A program made the position numbers and the translations under genes. 64,000 nt of DNA from Streptomyces sp. NBC_01707 (GTDB taxonomy: Bacteria; Actinomycetota; Actinomycetes; Streptomycetales; Streptomycetaceae), in the NCBI RefSeq assembly GCF_041438805.1, contig NZ_CP109190.1, positions 1,798,001 to 1,862,000 of the forward strand, written 5' to 3'. Below, one piece after another: positions 52,714 to 60,326 of the stretch. Every line of letters begins with the position of its first letter. The stretch's first letter is position 1. A model generated the notes under the pieces. The model saw only the letters and a list, made by a program, of their open reading frames with translations. It was not told where the DNA came from and did not search any database.

Positions 52714-54150
52714 ATGGAGTGGTTCACCGCAGATGGCTACTGGCTCAGCCGGCTGATCTTCCAGCGGGCTCTCGCCGGCATCTATCTGGTCGCCTTTCTC
52801 GCCGCCGCGCTCCAGTTCCGGGCGCTGATCGGCGAGCGCGGCATGCTCCCGGTGCCGGAGTTCCTACGGTGTACGGACTGGCGGGAGGCCCCCGGTCTCT
52901 TCCGCCTCCACTACTCCGACCGCTTCTTCGCCGCCGTCTGCTGGACGGGCTGTGCCGTCGCGGTCGCGCTGATCGCGGGGGTGGACTCGTACGTTCCGCT
53001 GTGGGCGGCGATGCTGCTGTGGCTGCTGCCGTGGGCGCTGTATCTGTCGATCGTGCAGGTCGGTCAGATCTGGTACAGCTTCGGATGGGAGTCGCTGCTC
53101 CTGGAAACCGGCTTCCTCGCCGTCCTGCTCGGCAACGCGGATACGGCTCCACCGGTCCTGGTGCTGTGGCTGCTCCGTTGGGTGCTGTTCCGGGTCGAGT
53201 TCGGCGCCGGGATGATCAAGATCCGTGGCGACGCATGCTGGCGCAGGCTGACCTGTCTGGACTTCCACCATGAGACCCAGCCGATGCCGGGCCCGCTGAG
53301 CTGGTTCTTCCACCGGCTGCCGAAGCCGCTCCACCGGGTCGAGGTGGCGGCCAACCATGTCACCCAGCTGCTGGTCCCGGTGCTGCTGTTCGCCCCGCAG
53401 CCGGTGGCGAGTGCCGCCGCCGGGCTGATGATCGCCACCCAGCTGTGGCTCGTGCTGTCCGGGAACTTCGCCTGGTTGAACTGGGTGACCATCACCCTCG
53501 CCCTGTCCGCCGTCGACTGGTCACTGGTCGCCACGCCGCCCGCACAGTCCACCCCGCCGCTCTGGTACGAGGTGGTGGTCATCGCCGTCACCGCGCTGGT
53601 CCTGGTGCTCAGCTACCGTCCGGCGCGCAACCTCGTCTCGCGCCGCCAGGTGATGAACCGCTCCTTCGACCCGCTGCATCTCGTCAATACGTACGGTGCG
53701 TTCGGCAGCATCAGCCGCGTCCGCCTGGAGATCGTGGTCGAGGGCACCGACGAGCAGCTGCTCCACCCGGGCACGGCCTGGCAGGAGTACGGCTTCCGCG
53801 GCAAACCGGGCGATCCGCGCCGGCTGCCGCGCCAGTTCGCCCCGTACCATCTGCGGCTCGACTGGCTGATGTGGTTCGCGGCGCTGTCCCCCGCGTACGC
53901 ACAGTCCTGGTTCGGCCCGTTCGTGGAGCGGCTGCTGGAGAACGACCGGGACACGCTGCGGCTGCTGCGCCACAACCCGTTCCCCGACGCGCCACCCGCA
54001 CACATTCGCGCCAGGGTGTACCACTACCGGTACACGACCTGGCGCGAACTGCGGGCCACCGGACGCTGGTGGCACCGCACCTATGTGCGGGACTTCATCC
54101 GGCCCGTCTCGCTCGGTCCCTCGTTCCTCAGCCCGACCAGGCGACCTTGA
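52714..54150 (+). CDS. Lipase maturation factor family (LMF1-like) membrane protein
   Basis: A 478-residue polytopic protein. LMF hallmarks: a first segment with WLSRLIFQRALAGIYLVAFLAAALQF, VGQIWYSFGWESLLLETGFLAV, RWVLFRVEFGAGMIKIRGDACWR and FHHETQPMPGPLSWFFH, then a soluble tail (LRLDWLMWFAAL, LLRHNPFPDAPPAHIRARVYHYRYT). In animals LMF1 matures secreted lipases; bacterial roles are unknown. Start ATG 52714 (GTG 52711 is adjacent). The last 23 bp overlap the opposite-strand fucosidase gene. Grouping with YndJ and DUF1990 is likely functional. Confidence 0.88.
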   Translation: MEWFTADGYWLSRLIFQRALAGIYLVAFLAAALQFRALIGERGMLPVPEFLRCTDWREAPGLFRLHYSDRFFAAVCWTGCAVAVALIAGVDSYVPLWAAMLLWLLPWALYLSIVQVGQIWYSFGWESLLLETGFLAVLLGNADTAPPVLVLWLLRWVLFRVEFGAGMIKIRGDACWRRLTCLDFHHETQPMPGPLSWFFHRLPKPLHRVEVAANHVTQLLVPVLLFAPQPVASAAAGLMIATQLWLVLSGNFAWLNWVTITLALSAVDWSLVATPPAQSTPPLWYEVVVIAVTALVLVLSYRPARNLVSRRQVMNRSFDPLHLVNTYGAFGSISRVRLEIVVEGTDEQLLHPGTAWQEYGFRGKPGDPRRLPRQFAPYHLRLDWLMWFAALSPAYAQSWFGPFVERLLENDRDTLRLLRHNPFPDAPPAHIRARVYHYRYTTWRELRATGRWWHRTYVRDFIRPVSLGPSFLSPTRRP

Positions 54151-56488
54151 AGACCCAGGCGTGCTTCCCGGTCCTCCGCGCGCCCGCCGGTACGTCGATC
54201 ACCAGCGAACCGCCCGTGGTGTGCCAGTGGAGCGGCCGGTCGTACCCGAGCAGGGTGACCCGGTCGCCGCCGCGGATCGGAACCGGGGCCTCGACGGTGA
54301 GGGTCGCGCCCGGCTGAGCCAGCGAGTGGATGTAGAAGGCCTTGTTCGGCCGGACGGTGAACCGCAGGTCCTCGCCGAGTTGCGGCATCCGTGACCAGTA
54401 CGTGGTCCCGTGGATTGCTTCGCCGTTGGTCTTGAGCCACTCCCCCGTCTCCCGCAGCCGGCGCTGCATGATCTCGGGGATCGTGCCGTCGGCCTTCGGT
54501 CCGATGTCGAGCAGGAAATTGCCGTTCTTGGAGACGATGTCGACGAGCGAGTGCACGACCTCCTCGGTCGTCATGTACTTCTCGTCGGGCGTCTGGGCGT
54601 TGTAGCCGTACGAGAACGGGTCGAGGCCCCGGCTGGATTCCCACTTCGCCGTGACGATCTGGTCGTACGTCGTGTACTCGGGCGTCGTGAAGTCGTATGT
54701 CCCGATCCCGGAGCGGTTGTTGACGGTGACATCGATGGGCCGGGCCCGGTTCTTGGCATGGTTGAAGTACTCGGACAGCACCCGGTGGCTGTCGTTGTCG
54801 CCGCCGATGTCGCACCAGAGGATCTCGGGGTCGTACCCGTGGACCAGCTCCAGCATCTGCGGGCCCTGGAACTCGGTGACGTAGTCCTTGCCCGCCGTGT
54901 ATCCGGTGTACGGGACGGGCTCCAGGGTGTACGGGTTGCGCGGGGCGTGGCCCATCCAGGGCTGGTCGGGGTTGAACCACTCGGGCATCGAGAAGTACAG
55001 CCCTCGGTGCAGTTCCGGGGTGTAGCGACGCGAGGCGTCGAAGAGCTCCTTCACCAGGTCGCGCCTGGGCCCCATCTTCACCGCGTTGCGGTCGGAGAGC
55101 TTGGTGTCCCAGAGCGCGAATCCCTCGTGGTGCTTGGAGGTGAGGACGTGGTACTGCGCGCCCGCGTCCCGGAACAGCTCCACCCAGGACCTGGGGTCGA
55201 AACGCTCGGCCCGGAACTGCGGGATGAAGTCGTCGTAGTTGAAGGACTCGCCGTACGTGTCGCGGTGGTGGGCGTACGTCGGGTTGTTGGGGTCCTGCAT
55301 CTGGTTCCAGTACCACTCGGCGTACTGCGTGCCCACCGGCGCCCAGGCGGGTACCGAGTAGACCCCCCAGTGGATGAAGATGCCGAACTTCGCCTCCTGG
55401 AACCAGTACGGCGCCTGGTGGCTGGAGAGGGAGGCGTCGGTGGGCCGGTAGTCGGGGACGCCGAGGGTGAGCGAGCGGCGGACGGTGGCCGCCTGCTGCC
55501 CGCGACCACGCGCGACAACGTTGCCTTCCTGGGCGGTGCCGGGTGCGGTGCCCGGCCTGCTGCGGATGCCGATCCGGACGCGGGCCTGGTCGCCGGGGGC
55601 GAGCCGGGTGATGCGGGCGGGCTCGACCGTACGGGCTCCGGGAACGTCCACGGAGAGGCTGAGGCCGTCGGCGGCGAGGACTGCGACGGTCCCCGCGTTG
55701 ACGACGGTGGCCTCGACGCTCTGCGCGCCGGAGTCCAGCAGCGAGGTGGTGGAGTGCGCGTCCCGCAGGGACAGTGCCCGCCCCTCGGCGGCCGGCTGGA
55801 GCGACAGCGCGAAGATGTGCAGTGATGAGCTGTTGGCCTCGGCGGGCCCGGTGGTGGGCAGGGTCAGCGCCACGGCTTCCCTGGTCGGGTCGAGCGCGAT
55901 CTCGGTGACGTCGATGGAGACCTGGTGCGCGTCCTTGTCACCGTCGGGGCGGTAGCGGTACGCGGCGGTGAGCGCGCCACTGCCGGAATACCAGTCGGGG
56001 CCGCCGAGGGCGGCGTTCGATGTGGTGCCGTCCGCGTAGTGGACGGTGGCCCGGCCGGAGGCGGCGCCGTAGCTGCACGCGGTGAGGAAGAGCCCGGAGA
56101 GGTAGCGGCCGGGCGGCAGGTCGATGCGCTGGCCGAGGGCGACGATGTTGTTCTTGGCACCGGCGCCGGAGGCGGGGAAGAGGAACGTGGTGCCGTCGAT
56201 CTCTCGTTCTCCGGCGGGGAGCTCCTCACCGGGGAAGGTGTAGCCGGAGCCGTCGAAGTTGCCGCCACGGGCCTCGGCGGTATCGATGCCGTCGTTGTCG
56301 AACCAGCTGTCCAGGGCCACGGGGACGGCGGCGGGGACGGTGCCCCAGTCGCTTCCGTGGCTGTCCGGTCCCGGGAGTGCGGCTCCGGTTCGCGGGGCCG
56401 CATCGGCGGTGGCGGGGGTGAGCAGAGCGGCGCCGACTGCCGCCCCTGCCGTCATTCCGAGTACATGGCGTCTGGGAAGTTCGGTCAT
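54128..56488 (-). CDS. Secreted GH29 alpha-L-fucosidase
   Basis: A 786-residue exported enzyme with a twin-arginine-like signal (RRHVLGMTAGAAVGAALL), an N-terminal beta-sandwich region (about 50-330, carbohydrate-binding or NEW3-like), then the GH29 catalytic barrel: FGIFIHWGVYSVPAW, VLTSKHHEGFALW, nucleophile Asp near residue 559 in EILWCDIGGDN, LLDIGPKADG, and a C-terminal beta domain. It releases alpha-L-fucose, which the operon at 43150-45321 could catabolise. A TTGACA/AATCAT promoter places the transcript start at or next to the ATG. The 3' end overlaps the LMF gene by 23 bp. Confidence 0.92.
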   Translation of the reverse strand: MTELPRRHVLGMTAGAAVGAALLTPATADAAPRTGAALPGPDSHGSDWGTVPAAVPVALDSWFDNDGIDTAEARGGNFDGSGYTFPGEELPAGEREIDGTTFLFPASGAGAKNNIVALGQRIDLPPGRYLSGLFLTACSYGAASGRATVHYADGTTSNAALGGPDWYSGSGALTAAYRYRPDGDKDAHQVSIDVTEIALDPTREAVALTLPTTGPAEANSSSLHIFALSLQPAAEGRALSLRDAHSTTSLLDSGAQSVEATVVNAGTVAVLAADGLSLSVDVPGARTVEPARITRLAPGDQARVRIGIRSRPGTAPGTAQEGNVVARGRGQQAATVRRSLTLGVPDYRPTDASLSSHQAPYWFQEAKFGIFIHWGVYSVPAWAPVGTQYAEWYWNQMQDPNNPTYAHHRDTYGESFNYDDFIPQFRAERFDPRSWVELFRDAGAQYHVLTSKHHEGFALWDTKLSDRNAVKMGPRRDLVKELFDASRRYTPELHRGLYFSMPEWFNPDQPWMGHAPRNPYTLEPVPYTGYTAGKDYVTEFQGPQMLELVHGYDPEILWCDIGGDNDSHRVLSEYFNHAKNRARPIDVTVNNRSGIGTYDFTTPEYTTYDQIVTAKWESSRGLDPFSYGYNAQTPDEKYMTTEEVVHSLVDIVSKNGNFLLDIGPKADGTIPEIMQRRLRETGEWLKTNGEAIHGTTYWSRMPQLGEDLRFTVRPNKAFYIHSLAQPGATLTVEAPVPIRGGDRVTLLGYDRPLHWHTTGGSLVIDVPAGARRTGKHAWVFKVAWSG

Positions 56489-56496
56489 GACGTCCG

Positions 56497-56525
56497 ATGA
56501 TTGAAGCGTGGCGAGGACCTGTCAA
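56497..56525 (-). promoter_or_regulatory. Promoter of the GH29 gene, probably leaderless
   Basis: Minus strand: perfect -35 TTGACA (56520-56525), 17-bp spacer, -10 AATCAT (56497-56502). Transcription would start near 56490, and the ATG is at 56488. No ribosome binding site precedes it. Upstream lies an AT-rich stretch (GGAAATTTTC) that may hold an operator. Confidence 0.6.
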
Positions 56526-56637
56526 TGAAAATTTCCAGACAGAACGAAACTTCTTCCCCACAACCATCGGATGACTGGATGTACCTGAGTCAGGCCGACC
56601 GATCCGATCGGTGCTGCCGAGCCGCCGACCACATGCC

Positions 56638-56677
56638 GAAGCCCCGGCTCTCCGTGGTGGCGGAGGGCCGGGGCTTC
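56638..56677 (-). terminator. Strong hairpin behind the 57-aa peptide gene
   Basis: GAAGCCCCGGCTCTCCG (56638-56654) pairs with CGGAGGGCCGGGGCTTC (56661-56677) over 17 positions with one G-T wobble, around a TGGTGG loop, 53 bp beyond the peptide stop. Confidence 0.85.
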
Positions 56678-56729
56678 CGAGCTGACGGACCGGGGCGAGT
56701 GATCGGGCCGCGCGGGTCGGGCCGGAGGA

Positions 56730-56903
56730 TCAGTCGATGCCCGGCAGGATGTGCGGCTCGGCGAGGTCGTCCTCGTAGCCGGCCAGCCGGATCGGTGCGG
56801 ACCTGGCCCAGACTTCGATGTTCCGGAGCTTTTCGGGCCGCTTGGCCCGCTCTCCGCTTCGTTCCGCCGGTCGCTTCTCGTGCTTCGTCAGTTCTGGTGT
56901 CAC
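56730..56903 (-). CDS. 57-residue peptide of unknown family
   Basis: GTG start at 56903 with a perfect AAGGAG 6 nt upstream (56910-56915), 57 codons, and its own strong terminator. The first half is highly charged (TKHEKRPAERSGERAKRPEKL); the second half is quite different: IEVWARSAPIRLAGYEDDL then AEPHILPGID. This leader-like/core-like split, with aromatic, Pro and acidic residues at the end, recalls precursor peptides of modified natural products, but no modification enzyme is adjacent: the neighbours are GH29 and an atypical SDR. I do not recognise the family. A small regulatory or structural protein is equally possible. Confidence 0.75.
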   Translation of the reverse strand: MTPELTKHEKRPAERSGERAKRPEKLRNIEVWARSAPIRLAGYEDDLAEPHILPGID

Positions 56904-57180
56904 CGCGCACTCCTTAGTGTCACGTCACCCCGGGCGGCGCCGAGCCTCCGGCCTCTAACCGGAAATCGACTGCCCATGAGGGGCAGGGGCAGGAACAGTT
57001 CGGTCGCGGTGGCGCCGGGTGTGGATCGGGGACGGCGGCCTGCTTACAGACCTGTCCCAGGACGGCCGAGGAAGTTTCGTGGATCCCTTGGTGGCGTCCG
57101 TGCACATCAGACTAACCAAATGAGCGCGTCCGCGCTCGATGGAATGCGTGCGGTGGGTCACTTTCGGACATCCGGGTGAT

Positions 57181-58665
57181 CTACCAGCCTGCGGGCGCGT
57201 AGTCCTTGAGGAAGCAACCGAACAGATCTTCGCCCTCTTCACCTCGGACGATCGGGTCGTAGACCCGGGCGGCGCCGTCGACCAGGTCCAGCGGTGCGTG
57301 GAAGCCCTCTTCGGCCAGGCGGATCTTGTCGGGGTGCGGACGCTCGTCGGTGATCCAGCCGGTGTCGACGGCGGTCATCAGGATGCCGTCCTTCTCGAAC
57401 ATCTCCTGGGCGCTGGTGCGGGTGAGCATGTTCAGCGCGGCCTTGGCCATGTTGGTGTGCGGGTGGCCCGCGCCCTTGTAACCCCGGCTGAACACGCCCT
57501 CCATCGCCGAGACGTTGACCACATAGGCCCGCTTGGCGGCCGTCGCGGCCATCGCCGGGCGGAGCCGGCTGATCAGGATGAACGGCGCGGTGGAGTTGCA
57601 GAGCTGGACCTCGAGCAGCTCGATCGGTTCGACCTCTTCGACCGTCTGGATCCAACTGTTGGTGTGATGCAGGTCGGGTACGAGACCGCCCGCGTCGATC
57701 GCGGTGCCGGCGGCGATCCTCTCCAGCGACGCGGAGCCGGTGACCAGGGCGAGCTCGGTGACGTCCTGCGCGGTCAGGCCCTCCTTGCGGGCGGCGGGCA
57801 GGGCCGCGACGCGGTCGACCGAGCCGCTGCCGAAGGTACCGATGACCTCGGCGGCGGGGAGCTCGCCCGCGGGCAGCGGGGCGGACTCCGCACTCACCAG
57901 TTCGCTGTACGCCTGCGGGGAGCGACGCACCGTCTGCGCGGCGTTGTTGATCAGGATGTCCAGCGGCCCTTCGGCGGCGACCGAGTCGGCGAGCGCGACG
58001 ACCTGGGCGGGGTCGCGCAGATCGATGCCGACGATCTTCAGCCGGTGGATCCACTCGGCGCTGTCCGGCATCGCCTTGAAGCGGCGGATCGCGTCGTTGG
58101 GGAAGCGGGTGGTGATCGTGGTGTGCGCGCCGTCGCGCAGCAGCCGCAGCGCGATGTACATGCCGATCTTGGCGCGGCCTCCGGTGAGGAGCGCCCGGCG
58201 CCCGGTGAGGTCGGTGCGCGCGTCGCGGCGGGACCGGTTCTCCTTGGCACACTGCGGGCAGAGCTGGTGGTAGAACGCGTCGACCTCGACGTAACGGGTC
58301 TTGCAGATGTAGCAGGACCGGGGCCGCTGAAGTATCCCGGCGATCTCGGCACCGGCCGAGGAGGACGGCAGGACGCCCTGGGTCTCGTCGTCGATGCGTT
58401 CGGCCGACCCGGTGGCCGTCGCTTCGGTGACGGCCTTGTCGTGCGCGGTCTTGGCGGCCCGGCGCTCCTGGCGGCGGCGCTGCTTCACCGTCCGGTAGAT
58501 ACCGGCGGTGGCGCGGCGCACGGCGATGGCGTCCGGGTGGTCGACCTCGATGGAGTCGAGTTCGTCGAGCACGCTCAGGCAGACGGCCAGCCGCTCCGGG
58601 TCGATACCGGGACCGAACTCCTCGATACCGGGAGCGAGCTCCTGGCTGTCCTCTGTCACCGTCAT
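57181..58665 (-). CDS. Atypical SDR-fold protein with N-terminal zinc ribbon
   Basis: A 494-residue protein. A charged N-terminal region (about 1-100), a zinc ribbon (CYICKTRY then CPQC, about residues 116-137), then a Rossmann SDR domain (RALLTGGRAKIGMYIALRLL, IDLRDPAQV, DILINNAAQT, VVNVSAMEG). The catalytic Tyr of YxxxK is missing: the sequence reads HTNMAK, with Thr404 and Lys408. The glycine motif is TGGRAKIG rather than TGxxxGIG. An insertion of about 100 residues lies between NNAAQ and the Ser strand. ATG 58665 has AGAGGAA upstream. It may bind a dinucleotide without classical dehydrogenase activity. Confidence 0.8.
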   Translation of the reverse strand: MTVTEDSQELAPGIEEFGPGIDPERLAVCLSVLDELDSIEVDHPDAIAVRRATAGIYRTVKQRRRQERRAAKTAHDKAVTEATATGSAERIDDETQGVLPSSSAGAEIAGILQRPRSCYICKTRYVEVDAFYHQLCPQCAKENRSRRDARTDLTGRRALLTGGRAKIGMYIALRLLRDGAHTTITTRFPNDAIRRFKAMPDSAEWIHRLKIVGIDLRDPAQVVALADSVAAEGPLDILINNAAQTVRRSPQAYSELVSAESAPLPAGELPAAEVIGTFGSGSVDRVAALPAARKEGLTAQDVTELALVTGSASLERIAAGTAIDAGGLVPDLHHTNSWIQTVEEVEPIELLEVQLCNSTAPFILISRLRPAMAATAAKRAYVVNVSAMEGVFSRGYKGAGHPHTNMAKAALNMLTRTSAQEMFEKDGILMTAVDTGWITDERPHPDKIRLAEEGFHAPLDLVDGAARVYDPIVRGEEGEDLFGCFLKDYAPAGW

Positions 58666-58845
58666 TGCCGTTCCTCTGTCACTGGTCATGGGGTCACTGA
58701 TCGCGGGCAGAGCGCCCCGATCAAGTTTGCCATGCGACGGCCGCTGCTCCGTTCGCGTGAAGCGGCACGAAAAAGGGGGGCATGACTTCGCCACGGGTGG
58801 GCAGGAGCGCGTCGACAGCATTCCGCCGTAGGGGAGGACGACGTC

Positions 58846-59724
58846 ATGGCAGCCAGGTCCGCACGGACGACCGAAGTGGTGGGCGTACCGGCACGACGGA
58901 TCGAGCAGTCCAGTGGGCTGCCACTGGTCGAGGACGCCGGCAGCGTCGCGCCGAGTGATGCCCGCGCACTCTCGAAGCTGTTCTTCGACCGCCTCCAGGA
59001 TCTGGAGGAGGGGACGCACGCCTACGCGTACGCCCGCAACACCCTGATCGAGATGAACATCTCACTGGTGCACTTCGCCGCGTCCCGCTTCCGCAACCGG
59101 GCCGGAGACGACGCCGAGGACATCGTCCAGGTCGGCACGATCGGTCTGATCAAGGCGATCGACCGGTTCGACCTGTCCCGCGAGGTCGAGTTCGCCACCT
59201 TCGCCGTGCCGTACATCGTCGGCGAGATCAAACGGTTCTTCCGTGACACGACGTGGGCCGTCCATGTGCCGCGGCGGCTGCAGGAGCTGCGGGTCGATCT
59301 CGCGAAGGCCAAGGAGCGGCTCGCACTGGAGCTGGACCGGGATCCCACCGTCACGGAGCTCGCCGCGGATCTGGAACTGTCCGAGGACGAGATCATCGAG
59401 GGGCTGGTCGCCGCCAACGGTTACGCGGCGGGGTCCCTGGACTCCCACGCGGTCGACAGCGACGACGGCAAGGACCGGCGTACGTTCGCCGATGTGCTGG
59501 GCGCACCCGATCCGGCCATGGAGAGCGTCGAGAATCTGCATGCGCTGGCGCCGCTCCTCGCCGGGCTCGACGACCGCGAACGGCAGATCGTGCAGATGCG
59601 CTTCGGCGCCGAGATGACGCAGTCGCAGATCGGAGCGGAGCTGGGGGTCTCCCAGATGCATGTGTCCCGGCTGCTCTCCCGTATCGTGAAGCGGTTGCGT
59701 ACCGGCATGTGCGTCGTCAGCTGA
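58846..59724 (+). CDS. SigB/SigF-family RNA polymerase sigma factor
   Basis: A 292-residue sigma factor with region 2 (NISLVHFAASRFRNRAGDDAEDIVQVGTIGLIKAIDRFDLSREVEFATFAVPYIVGEIKRFFRD), region 3 (VPRRLQELRVDLAKAKERL) and region 4 (LDDRERQIVQMRFGAEMTQSQIGAELGVSQMHVSRLLSRI). This is the stress/development class of Streptomyces (SigB, F, G, H...). GGGGAGGACGACG precedes the ATG. A HATPase gene 103 bp downstream is a plausible antagonist. Divergent from the SDR gene. Confidence 0.92.
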   Translation: MAARSARTTEVVGVPARRIEQSSGLPLVEDAGSVAPSDARALSKLFFDRLQDLEEGTHAYAYARNTLIEMNISLVHFAASRFRNRAGDDAEDIVQVGTIGLIKAIDRFDLSREVEFATFAVPYIVGEIKRFFRDTTWAVHVPRRLQELRVDLAKAKERLALELDRDPTVTELAADLELSEDEIIEGLVAANGYAAGSLDSHAVDSDDGKDRRTFADVLGAPDPAMESVENLHALAPLLAGLDDRERQIVQMRFGAEMTQSQIGAELGVSQMHVSRLLSRIVKRLRTGMCVVS

Positions 59725-59826
59725 ACCGCGTCGTCCACTTTTGCCTGGAGTGAGTCCGTTCGCCGCGGGTAGGCGGACGGTGAGAAATGGTCACCGACCA
59801 TCCCTGCGTCGCCCTGGCTGGAGCAC

Positions 59827-60282
59827 ATGAACGATCAGGTCACCCTGCGGCCGACCGGCCGCCCGTACGGGCATCGGCCCACGGAGGTGCTCCGCAGCGC
59901 CGCGGCGTTCGACGGCGAGCCCGGCTGCATCGCGCAGGCCCGGGCCCTCGCCGACAGCTTTCTGGCGCGGCTCGCGGCCCAGTCAGGGACGGCGTTCGGT
60001 GAGCGCATCCGGGGCGATCTGATGCTGGCGGTCAGCGAACTGGTCACCAATGCCGACCGGTACAGCCAGGGCCCGTATCTGCTGGAGCTGGAGGGCTCCG
60101 CCGAGCGGGTCAGCGTCACGGTGTACGACAGCAGCACGGCGCTTCCGCTGTTCTACTCCCCCGACCCGACCCGCCCCGGCGGTCACGGCATGGAGATCGT
60201 CACCGCCCTGTGCGACCGGCTGACCGCAGAGCGGGTGCCGGTGGGCAAGCGGATCCGGGCGGAGTTCGAGCTCAGCAGCTGA
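59827..60282 (+). CDS. RsbW-like ATP-binding protein (HATPase_c_2), candidate anti-sigma kinase
   Basis: A 151-residue GHKL-fold ATPase: LMLAVSELVTNADRYSQGPYLLELE (N box), VYDSSTALP (degenerate G1) and PGGHGMEIVTALCDRL (G2). Streptomyces has dozens of such proteins; some bind SigB-type factors, others have no known partner. The position directly behind a SigB/F-type gene on the same strand makes an anti-sigma role plausible. No anti-anti-sigma (STAS) gene is adjacent. Confidence 0.82.
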   Translation: MNDQVTLRPTGRPYGHRPTEVLRSAAAFDGEPGCIAQARALADSFLARLAAQSGTAFGERIRGDLMLAVSELVTNADRYSQGPYLLELEGSAERVSVTVYDSSTALPLFYSPDPTRPGGHGMEIVTALCDRLTAERVPVGKRIRAEFELSS

Positions 60283-60285
60283 GCT

Positions 60286-60315
60286 GTGGGGCGGGCGGGA
60301 CGCCGCCCACCCCAC
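60286..60315. terminator. Hairpin between convergent HATPase and GH92 genes
   Basis: GTGGGGCGGGCGG (60286-60298) and CCGCCCACCCCAC (60303-60315) pair with one mismatch around GACG. It is placed to terminate both genes. Confidence 0.75.
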
Positions 60316-60326
60316 GACCACGCCGG

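Noticed and set aside
56590..56910. 106-codon minus-strand frame over the peptide locus
   Set aside because: It starts in a different frame, runs through the terminator hairpin and is Arg/Pro-rich; the shorter 57-codon frame has the ribosome binding site and stops before the hairpin.
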